Positions 1-6,708 of a stretch of DNA of 11,675 nucleotides are shown here, one piece after another. Numbering within the stretch: the stretch's first letter is position 1; each line of letters starts with the position of its first letter. The DNA comes from Flavobacteriales bacterium (GTDB lineage Bacteria; Bacteroidota; Bacteroidia; UBA10329). The notes under the pieces are model-generated. The model ran no database searches. It was given only the letters and a program-made list of their open reading frames with translations, and was not told the origin of the DNA. Location: positions 1-11,675 of the forward strand of contig DMRV01000082.1 of NCBI GenBank assembly GCA_003456455.1, read 5' to 3'. The position numbers were made by a program, and so were the translations under genes.

Positions 1-375
1 TATCTTTTTTCCCTTAGCGAGCGCAATATTGATTTTTGCCAAGCCATTGTCCGAAATAAACAAACGCGTAGGAATTATGGTAAGTCCTTTGTCTTTCAAC
101 TTACCACCAAGTTTCTTCAGCTCCTGCTTATTCAGTAGAAGTTTGCGCTCTCGTTTGGGTTCGTGATTATTGTATGTGCCTTGCTCGTAATGCGCAATGT
201 GCATATTGAGAATAAAAAGTTCCGTTCCCTTAAACGTGCAATAGCCTTCGGTAATACTCACATCTTTATTCCTGATGCTTTTTATCTCGGTTCCAAAAAG
301 CTGAATGCCCGCAGTAAACTGCTCTAGAAACGTGTATTCGTACTTAGCTTTTCTATTTGTGTCAATTACTTCCAT
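1..375 (-). CDS. smpB: SsrA-binding protein SmpB (3' end missing)
   Basis: SmpB binds tmRNA and delivers it to stalled ribosomes for trans-translation in the cytoplasm. The 125 visible codons read MEVIDTNRKAKYEYTF, then GIQLFGTEIKSIR at about residues 38-50, GTYNNHEPKRERKLLL at about 81-96, LTIIPTRLF at about 113-121 of the reading, and end in IALAKGKK just before the window edge. These are the hallmark blocks of the family: the NRKA-YEY start, the GTE-KS(L/I)R strand, the tmRNA-binding H-PxRxRKLLL block and the basic tail entry. The family is usually about 150 residues, so roughly 25 C-terminal residues, including the basic tail that enters the mRNA channel, lie outside. The ATG shares one base with the TGA of the upstream rel gene (TGATG), which suggests translational coupling and one transcript. 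No separate promoter was seen. Identity is clear from sequence; coupling is inferred. Confidence 0.96.
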   Translation of the reverse strand, partial: MEVIDTNRKAKYEYTFLEQFTAGIQLFGTEIKSIRNKDVSITEGYCTFKGTELFILNMHIAHYEQGTYNNHEPKRERKLLLNKQELKKLGGKLKDKGLTIIPTRLFISDNGLAKINIALAKGKKI

Positions 376-2657
376 CAGCTCTCTTTCTCATCTTCACGCA
401 CAATTTTCTTAATTCCGTCTACTTTTTTGAGATTATCGATAAGATTATTTAGATGATGAATTCCCTGCACCAAAACCTTAATATGTCCTTCAAAAACGCC
501 ATCGTTACTTTCAAAAGAAATGCTTTTCATGTTCACATTCAAGTCTTTTGAAATAACAGTGGTAATGGAGTTTACAAGTCCCATATCATCAATTCCAGTT
601 ATGAGAATGCTCGCGCCAAACGAAGTGTGTTCTTCTTTATTTGCCCACGCAGCAGGCACGACTCGGTACGCATAATTGCTCCTAATATGAATGGCATTTG
701 GGCAGTTGGTGCGGTGAATTTTAATGCCTTCTCCAATGGTTACAAAACCAAAAACATCATCGCCCGGAATTGGGCTACAGCATTTGGCCATTACGTAATC
801 CATTTGCTGGTTGGCATCACCAATTACAACTGTATCACCTTTGTCTTTTGGCCGCGGTCTCGAAGGTTTTTCGGTTAGAGCACTATTCTGACGACTTTCT
901 GTTCCAGTAATTCGATTTTTTAGCAGGTTGTACCACTTAGAAGCGTTTCTAGAACTTTCTATAAACTCCTTTATATCCCGAAATTCAATAGTCTTTTTGG
1001 CAATTTGGATAAACAAATCTTGGCTTGTTTTTACCTTAAAATGTTTATGAAGATTATTGGTTAAATCATTATCAATTGTAATCTTCATTTGCTTCAGCTT
1101 CCGCTCAAGAATTTCCTTGCCATCCATGGCAATTTTTCTGTTCTCTTCTTTAAGTGCTTGTTTAATCTTCGACTTTGCCTTGGCCGTAACGACAAAAGCA
1201 AGCCAGTCTTCTTTAGGCTTTTGTTTGTTGCTGGTAAGTACTTCTACTTGGTCTCCGCTTTTTAAATTATGACTGAGCGGATTAAGTTTGCCATTAACCT
1301 TGGCGCCAATACAGCGCATTCCTACTTCGGTATGGATTTCAAATGCAAAATCTAGAGAAGTAGCATTTGCAGGAAGCGTTCTTACTTCGCCTGTTGGTGT
1401 GAAAACAAAAATCTCCTCAGCAAACAGGTTCAGCTTGAAATCATCAATAAAATCAATGGCGTTTGGGTCGGGGCTCTCAAGTAAGTCCCGAATTTGATTA
1501 AGCCACGATTCAAAACCATTTTCCGTGGGTGTTGGTTGCCCATCACCCTTGTTGGCGTCTTTGTATTTCCAATGGGCGGCCAAACCTTTTTCGGCCACAT
1601 CATCCATTCTTCGCGTTCTAATTTGCACTTCAACCCATTTTCCGCTATCGCTCATAACGGTTGTGTGCAAAGACTCGTATCCGTTGGACTTGGGTTTGCT
1701 TACCCAATCTCTAAAACGTCCTGGATTGGGAACGTAATGGTCGGTTACAATAGAGTAGGCCTTCCAAGTATTGGATTTTTCGTTCTCCATTTCGCAATTG
1801 AGAATAAGACGTATAGCGAAAATGTCATAGACCTCTTCAAAAGGAACGCCTTGCGCTTTCATCTTGCGGGCAATAGAATAGACAGATTTAGTTCGTCCTT
1901 TTATTTCATAATCAATTCCTGCATCGTTGAGCGAATTGATTATTGGAAAACTGAATTTATTAATGAACCGCGTTCGTTGTCTAGCTGAATCGCGCAGTTT
2001 ATTTACAATTAAATCGTAAAGGTCAGGCTCAATGTATTTAAACGATAGGTCTTCTAACTCCGTTTTTATGGCGTAAAGCCCTAATCTGTGCGCCAATGGT
2101 GCATAAATAAACATGGTTTCAGAAGCAATCTTCAACTGCTTATCTCTACGCATAGACCCAAGCGTTCGCATGTTGTGCAAACGGTCAGCCAGCTTAATCA
2201 GAATAACGCGGATGTCGCTGCTCATAGTCAACAACATCTTTCGGAAATTCTCTGCTTGCAGGCTTTTGTCTTCCTGAATGTCCAATACAGTAGAAAGCTT
2301 GGTTAGCCCATCAATAATCTGAGCAACCTTATCGCCAAACATGCGGCTCATGTCCTCAACCGTAAGGTCGGTATCTTCAACCGTATCGTGTAGTAGTGCA
2401 CATACAATTGATTTTGCTCCCAAACCAATTTCAGAAGTTACAATTTCCGCTACCGCGATAGGGTGATAGATGTAAGGTTCGCCAGATTTTCTGCGCATAT
2501 CCTTGTGCGCATCCAAAGCCACATCAAACGCCTTTCTAATTAGTTTGAGGTCGCCTTTCGCTTCGTTTCTTTTGGTAGACCGCAGAAGCTTCTTGTAGGC
2601 TTTTAGAATATCCTGTTTCTCCTGCTCCGGATCTATTTCTGGCATCTTACTAGACAT
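375..2657 (-). CDS. rel: Bifunctional (p)ppGpp synthetase/hydrolase, RelA/SpoT family
   Basis: This cytoplasmic stringent-response enzyme makes (p)ppGpp from ATP and GTP/GDP and hydrolyses it again. At 760 residues it has full family length. The N-terminal HD hydrolase domain keeps its metal ligands: H65 (YIYHP), H90-D91 (LLHDTVEDT) and D158 (LADRLHNMRTL). The synthetase domain follows with RTKSVYSIARKM (255-266), D278 in VYDIFAIR, the GYESLHTTV substrate loop (326-334) and E343 in VEVQIRT. Then come TGS (about 414-476), a helical region, a CC-H-C zinc-finger-like block (C626, C627, H648, C652) and a C-terminal ACT domain (about 684-757). Both active sites look intact, so I call it bifunctional. 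The ATG at 2657 lies 5 nt after a consensus Bacteroidota promoter and has no visible Shine-Dalgarno. M5 (ATG at 2645) is an alternative start. It is co-transcribed with smpB, whose ATG overlaps its stop. Confidence 0.96.
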   Translation of the reverse strand: MSSKMPEIDPEQEKQDILKAYKKLLRSTKRNEAKGDLKLIRKAFDVALDAHKDMRRKSGEPYIYHPIAVAEIVTSEIGLGAKSIVCALLHDTVEDTDLTVEDMSRMFGDKVAQIIDGLTKLSTVLDIQEDKSLQAENFRKMLLTMSSDIRVILIKLADRLHNMRTLGSMRRDKQLKIASETMFIYAPLAHRLGLYAIKTELEDLSFKYIEPDLYDLIVNKLRDSARQRTRFINKFSFPIINSLNDAGIDYEIKGRTKSVYSIARKMKAQGVPFEEVYDIFAIRLILNCEMENEKSNTWKAYSIVTDHYVPNPGRFRDWVSKPKSNGYESLHTTVMSDSGKWVEVQIRTRRMDDVAEKGLAAHWKYKDANKGDGQPTPTENGFESWLNQIRDLLESPDPNAIDFIDDFKLNLFAEEIFVFTPTGEVRTLPANATSLDFAFEIHTEVGMRCIGAKVNGKLNPLSHNLKSGDQVEVLTSNKQKPKEDWLAFVVTAKAKSKIKQALKEENRKIAMDGKEILERKLKQMKITIDNDLTNNLHKHFKVKTSQDLFIQIAKKTIEFRDIKEFIESSRNASKWYNLLKNRITGTESRQNSALTEKPSRPRPKDKGDTVVIGDANQQMDYVMAKCCSPIPGDDVFGFVTIGEGIKIHRTNCPNAIHIRSNYAYRVVPAAWANKEEHTSFGASILITGIDDMGLVNSITTVISKDLNVNMKSISFESNDGVFEGHIKVLVQGIHHLNNLIDNLKKVDGIKKIVREDEKES

Positions 2658-2662
2658 AGTTT

Positions 2663-2692
2663 CAAAGGTACTTACTGCGCTGAATCTTTCAA
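2663..2692 (-). promoter_or_regulatory. Bacteroidota-type -33/-7 promoter of rel-smpB
   Basis: On the minus strand TTG (2692-2690) is followed after 19 nt by TACCTTTG (2670-2663). This matches the Bacteroidota primary-sigma consensus TTG-N19ish-TAnnTTTG. Only five nt (AAACT) separate the -7 box from the rel ATG. The transcription start, normally a few nt past the box, would therefore fall at or next to the start codon. The match is seen directly; the start site is inferred. Confidence 0.72.
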
Positions 2693-2857
2693 CGGTTGAG
2701 TTGGGAAAAAATGGAAAATGAAATAGACGAAAATTAGAACAAGATTGCTTTAAGCCAAGAATATGTCAATAGCTAAATAGTGTTAAGAGATGATGCTTCC
2801 GTTCAATAATCCTAAACGAGATGCGGTTGTAATAAAGAATCCTAAAAACTAAAAGTC

Positions 2858-3559
2858 ATGAAAAAGCTACTAGCAATACTCGTTACAGTCATTGGTGTTA
2901 ACGCCATGGCGCAGGATAATCCAAGTCATTTAAACGTACTGGCCGTAAATGGATTGAATATGCGCTCGCAGCCAGAATCAAAATCTCGTGTAGTTACCAA
3001 AGTTCCTTATGGAAAGCAGGTTGAGATAATCGAAAAGACGGATAACGAATTACAGCTAGGCTGGGTTAAAGACAATTGGTACAAGATTCGATTTAGAGGA
3101 CGCGAAGGCTACATTTTTGGTGGCTACTTAAGTAAGTTGAATGCACCAGTTAATTCTGAAACACCAAGACTGTTATCTGATTTGTTACCAATGTATTGCA
3201 GTAGTGCATTTCAAATAGATGGTGAACCTATTATTTCGAAAGAAGCGAGTAGTAGCAGAGATACACTTTACCACACGCTACTTAGGTTTAACCAAGGTGT
3301 AGAATTGGAATTGGAACGCTACGTTAACAGAGAAACGGCAACACTTCTGCTACCTAACTCAATTCAGGAAACATACGTTTTATTAGAGGCGTTACTTAAA
3401 GAATCAGGTAACTCTCAGCTGCTAGAGGAACTACGTTTTATCAAAGGCAAGGATGGAACGCTTTCTCGCATAAGCCATGCAGATGGTTCTGTTTTGATTA
3501 AAGCACTTTCTTCGGAAAGGACAGAATTAGTGATGACTGACCAAGCTTTGAATAATTAA
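2858..3559 (+). CDS. Secreted bacterial SH3 (SH3b) domain protein
   Basis: This 233-residue protein begins with a signal peptide (MKKLLAILVTVIGVNAMA, likely cut A18/Q19), so it should be periplasmic or exported. Residues about 25-93 form a bacterial SH3 domain: NGLNMRSQPESKSRVV, then PYGKQVEII, a central GWVKDNWYKIRF strand and the closing GREGYIFGGYLS. SH3b domains of this kind usually bind peptidoglycan or peptides in the cell envelope. The remaining ~135 residues carry no motif I recognise. They contain one Cys (YCSSAF) and look like a mixed alpha/beta globular domain. It is a single-gene unit, divergent from rel and followed by a strong terminator. An A-rich stretch (AAAAACTAAAAG) precedes the ATG instead of a Shine-Dalgarno. 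No TAnnTTTG box was found in the 200 nt upstream. The SH3b and signal peptide calls are firm; function is unknown. Confidence 0.85.
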   Translation: MKKLLAILVTVIGVNAMAQDNPSHLNVLAVNGLNMRSQPESKSRVVTKVPYGKQVEIIEKTDNELQLGWVKDNWYKIRFRGREGYIFGGYLSKLNAPVNSETPRLLSDLLPMYCSSAFQIDGEPIISKEASSSRDTLYHTLLRFNQGVELELERYVNRETATLLLPNSIQETYVLLEALLKESGNSQLLEELRFIKGKDGTLSRISHADGSVLIKALSSERTELVMTDQALNN

Positions 3560-3660
3560 AATTCATGTTAAGCTTAGATTAATCTCGTAGCTGTTCTTAG
3601 TCAAGTTAACCCGGTCGCGGTGCGGAAACCTTGCCGAATTGGTAAGAGTAGCAATTACCG
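3560..3660 (+). other. 3' untranslated region with possible alternative hairpins
   Basis: This 101-nt stretch lies between the SH3b gene stop and the terminator. TTGCC (3631-3635), GGTAA (3641-3645) and TTACC (3655-3659) are arranged so that the middle segment can pair either upstream (5 bp with one G-U, loop GAATT) or downstream (5 bp, 9-nt loop). The two hairpins are mutually exclusive. No tRNA, SRP or 6S signature fits, and the only downstream gene is on the other strand. It is most simply a 3' UTR; an independent small RNA ending at the terminator is possible but unsupported by any clear promoter. Confidence 0.3.
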
Positions 3661-3691
3661 AGAACCTGCTCTAACGAGCAGGTTCTTTTTT
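3661..3691 (+). terminator. Rho-independent terminator of the SH3b gene
   Basis: AGAACCTGCTC (3661-3671) pairs perfectly over 11 bp with GAGCAGGTTCT (3676-3686) around a TAAC loop, followed by a T-run to 3691. The U-tract exists only on the plus strand, so it ends the plus-strand transcript. The same DNA encodes the last codons and stop of the convergent exosortase gene. Confidence 0.92.
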
Positions 3692-4213
3692 ATACCGCTT
3701 AACCCAAAAGGTGAACATGATAAAAATGAAAACAACCGCTATTGTATTGAAAACATCATGATGATCTACAAAAGCACCTCTATCAAGAATAATCCAAGAG
3801 AGCGACATGCCTACAATGCGTCCAATATTTATTACTTGAATTCCAGCAATTCCCAACGGGATAAACCAAAGCCTGTCTAGCCACTTTCCAGGAAACGAAA
3901 CAATCAGGGCCGTTAGAACAAACATCATGTCAATTCCTAAACAGAAATTTTTGATGAAAATGTTCATGATGGAGTCGTACAAATCGATGTATCGATCATT
4001 AAACACCTCTGCTTGGTAACCCAATAAGTTAAGAACCCAAACACTACCATGCGTTAAAGAAAGCATGGTGTAATGCACAAAATGACCGTAATACGTGCTG
4101 ATGATGGGAAGCTGCCAAACAACTTTACTAAACCATAGAAAGTAAACAGCACAGAGGATTCCAAGCTTAGCCAGGAATAGAATTGTCGGCTTGTTTTGCT
4201 TCAAATTTTCCAT
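3671..4213 (-). CDS. Exosortase/archaeosortase-family membrane protein (short form)
   Basis: The protein has 180 residues counted from the ATG and is very hydrophobic, with about five or six predicted membrane segments. It carries the three catalytic features of exosortase-type transpeptidases: C91 in NFCLGID, R132 in VINIGRI, and H151/H152 in VDHHDVFN, each at or beside a membrane segment. Family members cleave and transfer C-terminal PEP-CTERM-like tripartite sorting signals at the inner membrane. The small size resembles Bacteroidota forms such as XrtF, but I cannot assign a subfamily. No substrate with a sorting tail and no XrtF-partner protein is visible nearby. It starts 20 nt after hemW and is probably the last gene of that operon. 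A TTG at 4222 would add three residues; the ATG at 4213 is preferred. Its stop TAG lies in the loop of the opposing terminator. Confidence 0.8.
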   Translation of the reverse strand: MENLKQNKPTILFLAKLGILCAVYFLWFSKVVWQLPIISTYYGHFVHYTMLSLTHGSVWVLNLLGYQAEVFNDRYIDLYDSIMNIFIKNFCLGIDMMFVLTALIVSFPGKWLDRLWFIPLGIAGIQVINIGRIVGMSLSWIILDRGAFVDHHDVFNTIAVVFIFIMFTFWVKRYKKEPAR

Positions 4214-4233
4214 TCGCGACAAAAATAGAACTG

Positions 4234-5355
4234 TTAGTCGAAGAAGAGTTCAGATGCTAACCTATCTGCTACCAATTTTCCTTTTTCTGACAGAAGCAAA
4301 CTGTCCTCAGAGCAGTTGAAATGCGAGGTCTCTACATTACTAAGACCTAACTGCAATTGCTCCCAGGCCCCACTTTTGATTGCTTCCATTTTGGCTTTTT
4401 CAATTCCCCATTTCGTTCGCAGACCAATCATAATCTGTTCGTTCAGTTGGTCCGTTTCTGTAAGTTCCTCAAGTTCAAAAAACGATTTCCGATCTGAGAC
4501 GCGTGAAATGTAAGCGGCATTACTACGCACATTCCATTGTCTTGTTTTTCCGTTGAATGAGTGGGCGGATGGACCCAGCCCCAAATAGGGAATACCTCTC
4601 CAATAGGATGAATTATGCTTAGAAATAAAACCTTCTTTGGCAAAATTGCTAATCTCATAATGCTCAAATCCATTCGCTGGAAGAACATTCATATTCATTT
4701 TAAAGAATTCCGAAGACAGCGCATCATCAGGCTGTTTTTCTAGCCCTTTTGAGACCAGATTCCCAAGCACGGTTTTTTCTTCGATGGTTAGTCCGTAGCT
4801 AGAAATATGCTGAACATTTAGCTTCAAAGCTGTATTTAAATTGAACTCCCAATCTTTCATAGTTTGGTCGGGCAAACCAAAAATCAGGTCAATACTGATG
4901 TTGTTGAAGCCAAGATTTTGGGCGTTTTTAATTGCTTCAGTCGCTTGTTCCGCGCTGTGCATTCTATTCATCCACTTCAGTTCTGAGTTGATGAACGATT
5001 GTGTTCCCAAACTCAGTCGGTTGACTCCAATAGCCTTTAATTCTTTGAGCTTGGCGATGGAAAGGTCTTCGGGGTTTGCTTCAAGCGTTATTTCAGCATC
5101 GCTTTTAACTGAGTGATATTCGTGGATTTTATCAAGTATGGATTTGATGTCTGAAGTTGGGAGTAGGGAAGGAGTTCCACCTCCGAAATAGATGGTTGAG
5201 ATGAATTCTCCTTTCAAATAACCCTTCTGGAATTCAATTTCCTTGAGAATAGAAAGGACCAGTGGTTCCGTGTTCTTTAGGTTGGTTGTAAAATGGAAAT
5301 CGCAGTAATGGCACGCTCTTCGGCAGAACGGAACGTGAATATAAATCCCAGCCAT
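4234..5355 (-). CDS. hemW: Radical SAM heme chaperone HemW
   Basis: This is a 373-residue cytoplasmic (membrane-associated) radical SAM protein. The N-terminus MAGIYIHVPFC carries the iron-sulfur motif CRRACHYC, with C11, C15 and C18 ligating a 4Fe-4S cluster. GGGTPS (58-63) is the SAM-binding glycine motif. Further family blocks are LEANPEDL, GVNRLSLGTQSF, DLIFGLPDQT and the later HNSSYWRGIPYLGLGPSAHSF. True coproporphyrinogen dehydrogenase HemN has a fourth Cys (CxxxCxxCxC); here the position two after C18 is F, the HemW pattern. HemW is known to bind heme and pass it to haem enzymes, although older databases label it coproporphyrinogen III oxidase. The ATG overlaps the TGA of the histidine kinase gene by one base (TGATG), implying coupled translation. 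The exosortase-like gene follows after 20 nt. Confidence 0.94.
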   Translation of the reverse strand: MAGIYIHVPFCRRACHYCDFHFTTNLKNTEPLVLSILKEIEFQKGYLKGEFISTIYFGGGTPSLLPTSDIKSILDKIHEYHSVKSDAEITLEANPEDLSIAKLKELKAIGVNRLSLGTQSFINSELKWMNRMHSAEQATEAIKNAQNLGFNNISIDLIFGLPDQTMKDWEFNLNTALKLNVQHISSYGLTIEEKTVLGNLVSKGLEKQPDDALSSEFFKMNMNVLPANGFEHYEISNFAKEGFISKHNSSYWRGIPYLGLGPSAHSFNGKTRQWNVRSNAAYISRVSDRKSFFELEELTETDQLNEQIMIGLRTKWGIEKAKMEAIKSGAWEQLQLGLSNVETSHFNCSEDSLLLSEKGKLVADRLASELFFD

Positions 5356-6533
5356 CAGGCTTTATTAAGTGTAATTCGGAATGTTGTACCCTTTCCAATT
5401 TCCGATTGCTTGACGATAATTTTTCCGCTGTGATATTGCTCTACAATCCTTCTAGTGAGGGAAAGTCCAAGGCCCCAACCGCGTTTTTTACTTGTGTAGC
5501 CAGGCTGGAAAACCGTTTCAAACTTAGAACGCGCAATTCCTTTTCCTGTATCAGAAACGTCAATAGCCACTTTTGTCCCTTGGTCAATTGCACCCACCTT
5601 AATGGCGCCACCACCTTCCATGGCGTCAATGGCATTGCGGCAAAGGTTCTCAATTACCCACGCAAAAAGCGGAATATTCATGGGGATTTGTGCGTCTTTT
5701 ACCTCATCTGTTAAAAGTGTGAAAGCCACTTTTTTAGAACTGCGGGTTTGCATGTAATCAACACTTTCATTCAAAACATCAGCCAAGTTTGCCGGAACCA
5801 AGTCAGGAACAGAGCCAATTTTTGAAAAACGCTCGGTAATAGTTTCCAATCGGGAAACATCCTTTTTCATATCCGCTAAAATGACAGGATCTACGTTTTT
5901 CAGTTTCAAGTATTCAACCCACGCAATTAAAGAAGAGAGCGGTGTGCCAAGCTGATGGGCCGTTTCCTTGGCCAACCCTACCCACACTTGATCTTGCTCT
6001 GCTTTACGCGCAAAGCTGAATGCGAAATATGCTACCAAAATGAAAATGGAGATAATTCCCAAACTTACATAGGGGTAATATTTAAGCTGATAATAGAGGT
6101 CAGAATTATCATAATGAATGAAGTTTTTGGTGCCTCCGTAAAGTTCAATCTCAATAGATTCATTATGTCCTTTAATCTTGCGTAGTTGCTCTAATTGATA
6201 TTCTGGGTCTTCACTTTTTTCTTCGTCAAAATTCCTAAGCGAAATAATATTGTCGTCACCATCAGTGAGAACAAGCGGAATGGTTGTGTTGGCTTTAACC
6301 ACTTCAAAAACGAAACTGAGGTCTGCATTTGGATCTTCAGAGGTGGCAAGAAACTTTGTGCCATTTGCCCAAAGTTCAACCTTGTTTCTTTCCTGATTTG
6401 CCAACCTATTGGCAAGCTGATTGGTGTACAAAAGCGAACCTGCACCAATGCAAAGTGCTAACACCATAAGCAGCTGTTTCCAACGTTGTTTTTGGGAATA
6501 AAAATTCACTTGAAATTGAGTTCGGTTTCTCAT
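5355..6533 (-). CDS. Orphan membrane sensor histidine kinase
   Basis: Counted from the ATG at 6533 the protein has 392 residues. Membrane segments at about 19-37 and 154-174 enclose a ~115-residue extracytoplasmic sensing region with no domain I recognise. No HAMP linker is evident. The dimerisation/phosphoacceptor box AHQLGTPLSSL follows directly with H193, the Bacteroidota HQLGTP variant of the usual HELRTP. The HATPase part has the N-box ENLCRNAIDAM (about 295-305), G1 DVSDTGKGI (325-333) and G2 GWGLGLS (about 352-358), so it should be active. There is no response regulator within the window. The reading frame stays open up to a GTG at 6710 overlapping the upstream stop. That 59-residue extension runs through an inverted-repeat element and reads as non-coding, so I reject it. 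Its stop overlaps the hemW start. The signal sensed and the partner regulator are unknown. Confidence 0.88.
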   Translation of the reverse strand: MRNRTQFQVNFYSQKQRWKQLLMVLALCIGAGSLLYTNQLANRLANQERNKVELWANGTKFLATSEDPNADLSFVFEVVKANTTIPLVLTDGDDNIISLRNFDEEKSEDPEYQLEQLRKIKGHNESIEIELYGGTKNFIHYDNSDLYYQLKYYPYVSLGIISIFILVAYFAFSFARKAEQDQVWVGLAKETAHQLGTPLSSLIAWVEYLKLKNVDPVILADMKKDVSRLETITERFSKIGSVPDLVPANLADVLNESVDYMQTRSSKKVAFTLLTDEVKDAQIPMNIPLFAWVIENLCRNAIDAMEGGGAIKVGAIDQGTKVAIDVSDTGKGIARSKFETVFQPGYTSKKRGWGLGLSLTRRIVEQYHSGKIIVKQSEIGKGTTFRITLNKA

Positions 6534-6608
6534 GCAAAGTAATGAAACGAATAATGCAGAGATTATTGTGATGAAGCAATAGATGCTGAAAAGAGATATG
6601 AGAAGTGC

Positions 6609-6708
6609 GAGACCCTTCGATTCCTCAGGGAAACAAACGGATAGTACGGTGCATTTAAATTTCTTCGCTGAGAGCCTGTCCTGAGTTTTTATCGAAGGAA
6701 AGCGTCTC
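6609..6708. repeat. ~100-bp imperfect inverted-repeat (REP/MITE-like) element
   Basis: Left arm 6609-6629 (GAGAC, CCTTCGAT, CTCAGG) is the inverse of right arm 6680-6708 (CCTGAG, ATCGAAGG, GTCTC), with small insertions in the right arm and about 50 nt between. The outer GTCTC runs into the stop codon of the asmA-like gene. The CCTTCGAT...CTCAGGACAGGCTCTCAG wording resembles dispersed palindromic intergenic repeats common in Bacteroidota genomes, from memory rather than from a search. It fills most of the 173-nt gap before the kinase ATG. Confidence 0.65.

Noticed and set aside
1494..1988. 164-codon open frame on the plus strand
   Set aside because: It is antisense to the well-conserved synthetase domain of rel and matches no family I know.
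2808..2846. AATCCTAAA direct repeat (2808-2816 and 2838-2846) upstream of the SH3b gene
   Set aside because: A 9-bp AT-rich repeat in a 200-nt spacer is expected by chance, and no promoter element is associated. Apart from the rel promoter I see nothing else in this spacer.
3601..3691. Possible tRNA, SRP RNA or 6S RNA
   Set aside because: No cloverleaf, no SRP GGAA/AGCAG core and no 6S bubble structure; only short local hairpins and a terminator are seen.
4214..4222. TTG start for the exosortase-like gene
   Set aside because: It adds only three residues; an ATG follows immediately at 4213.
6534..6545. TTACTTTG as a kinase promoter -7 box
   Set aside because: The second base does not fit TAnnTTTG, there is no -33 TTG at the right distance, and it would put the transcript start inside the gene.
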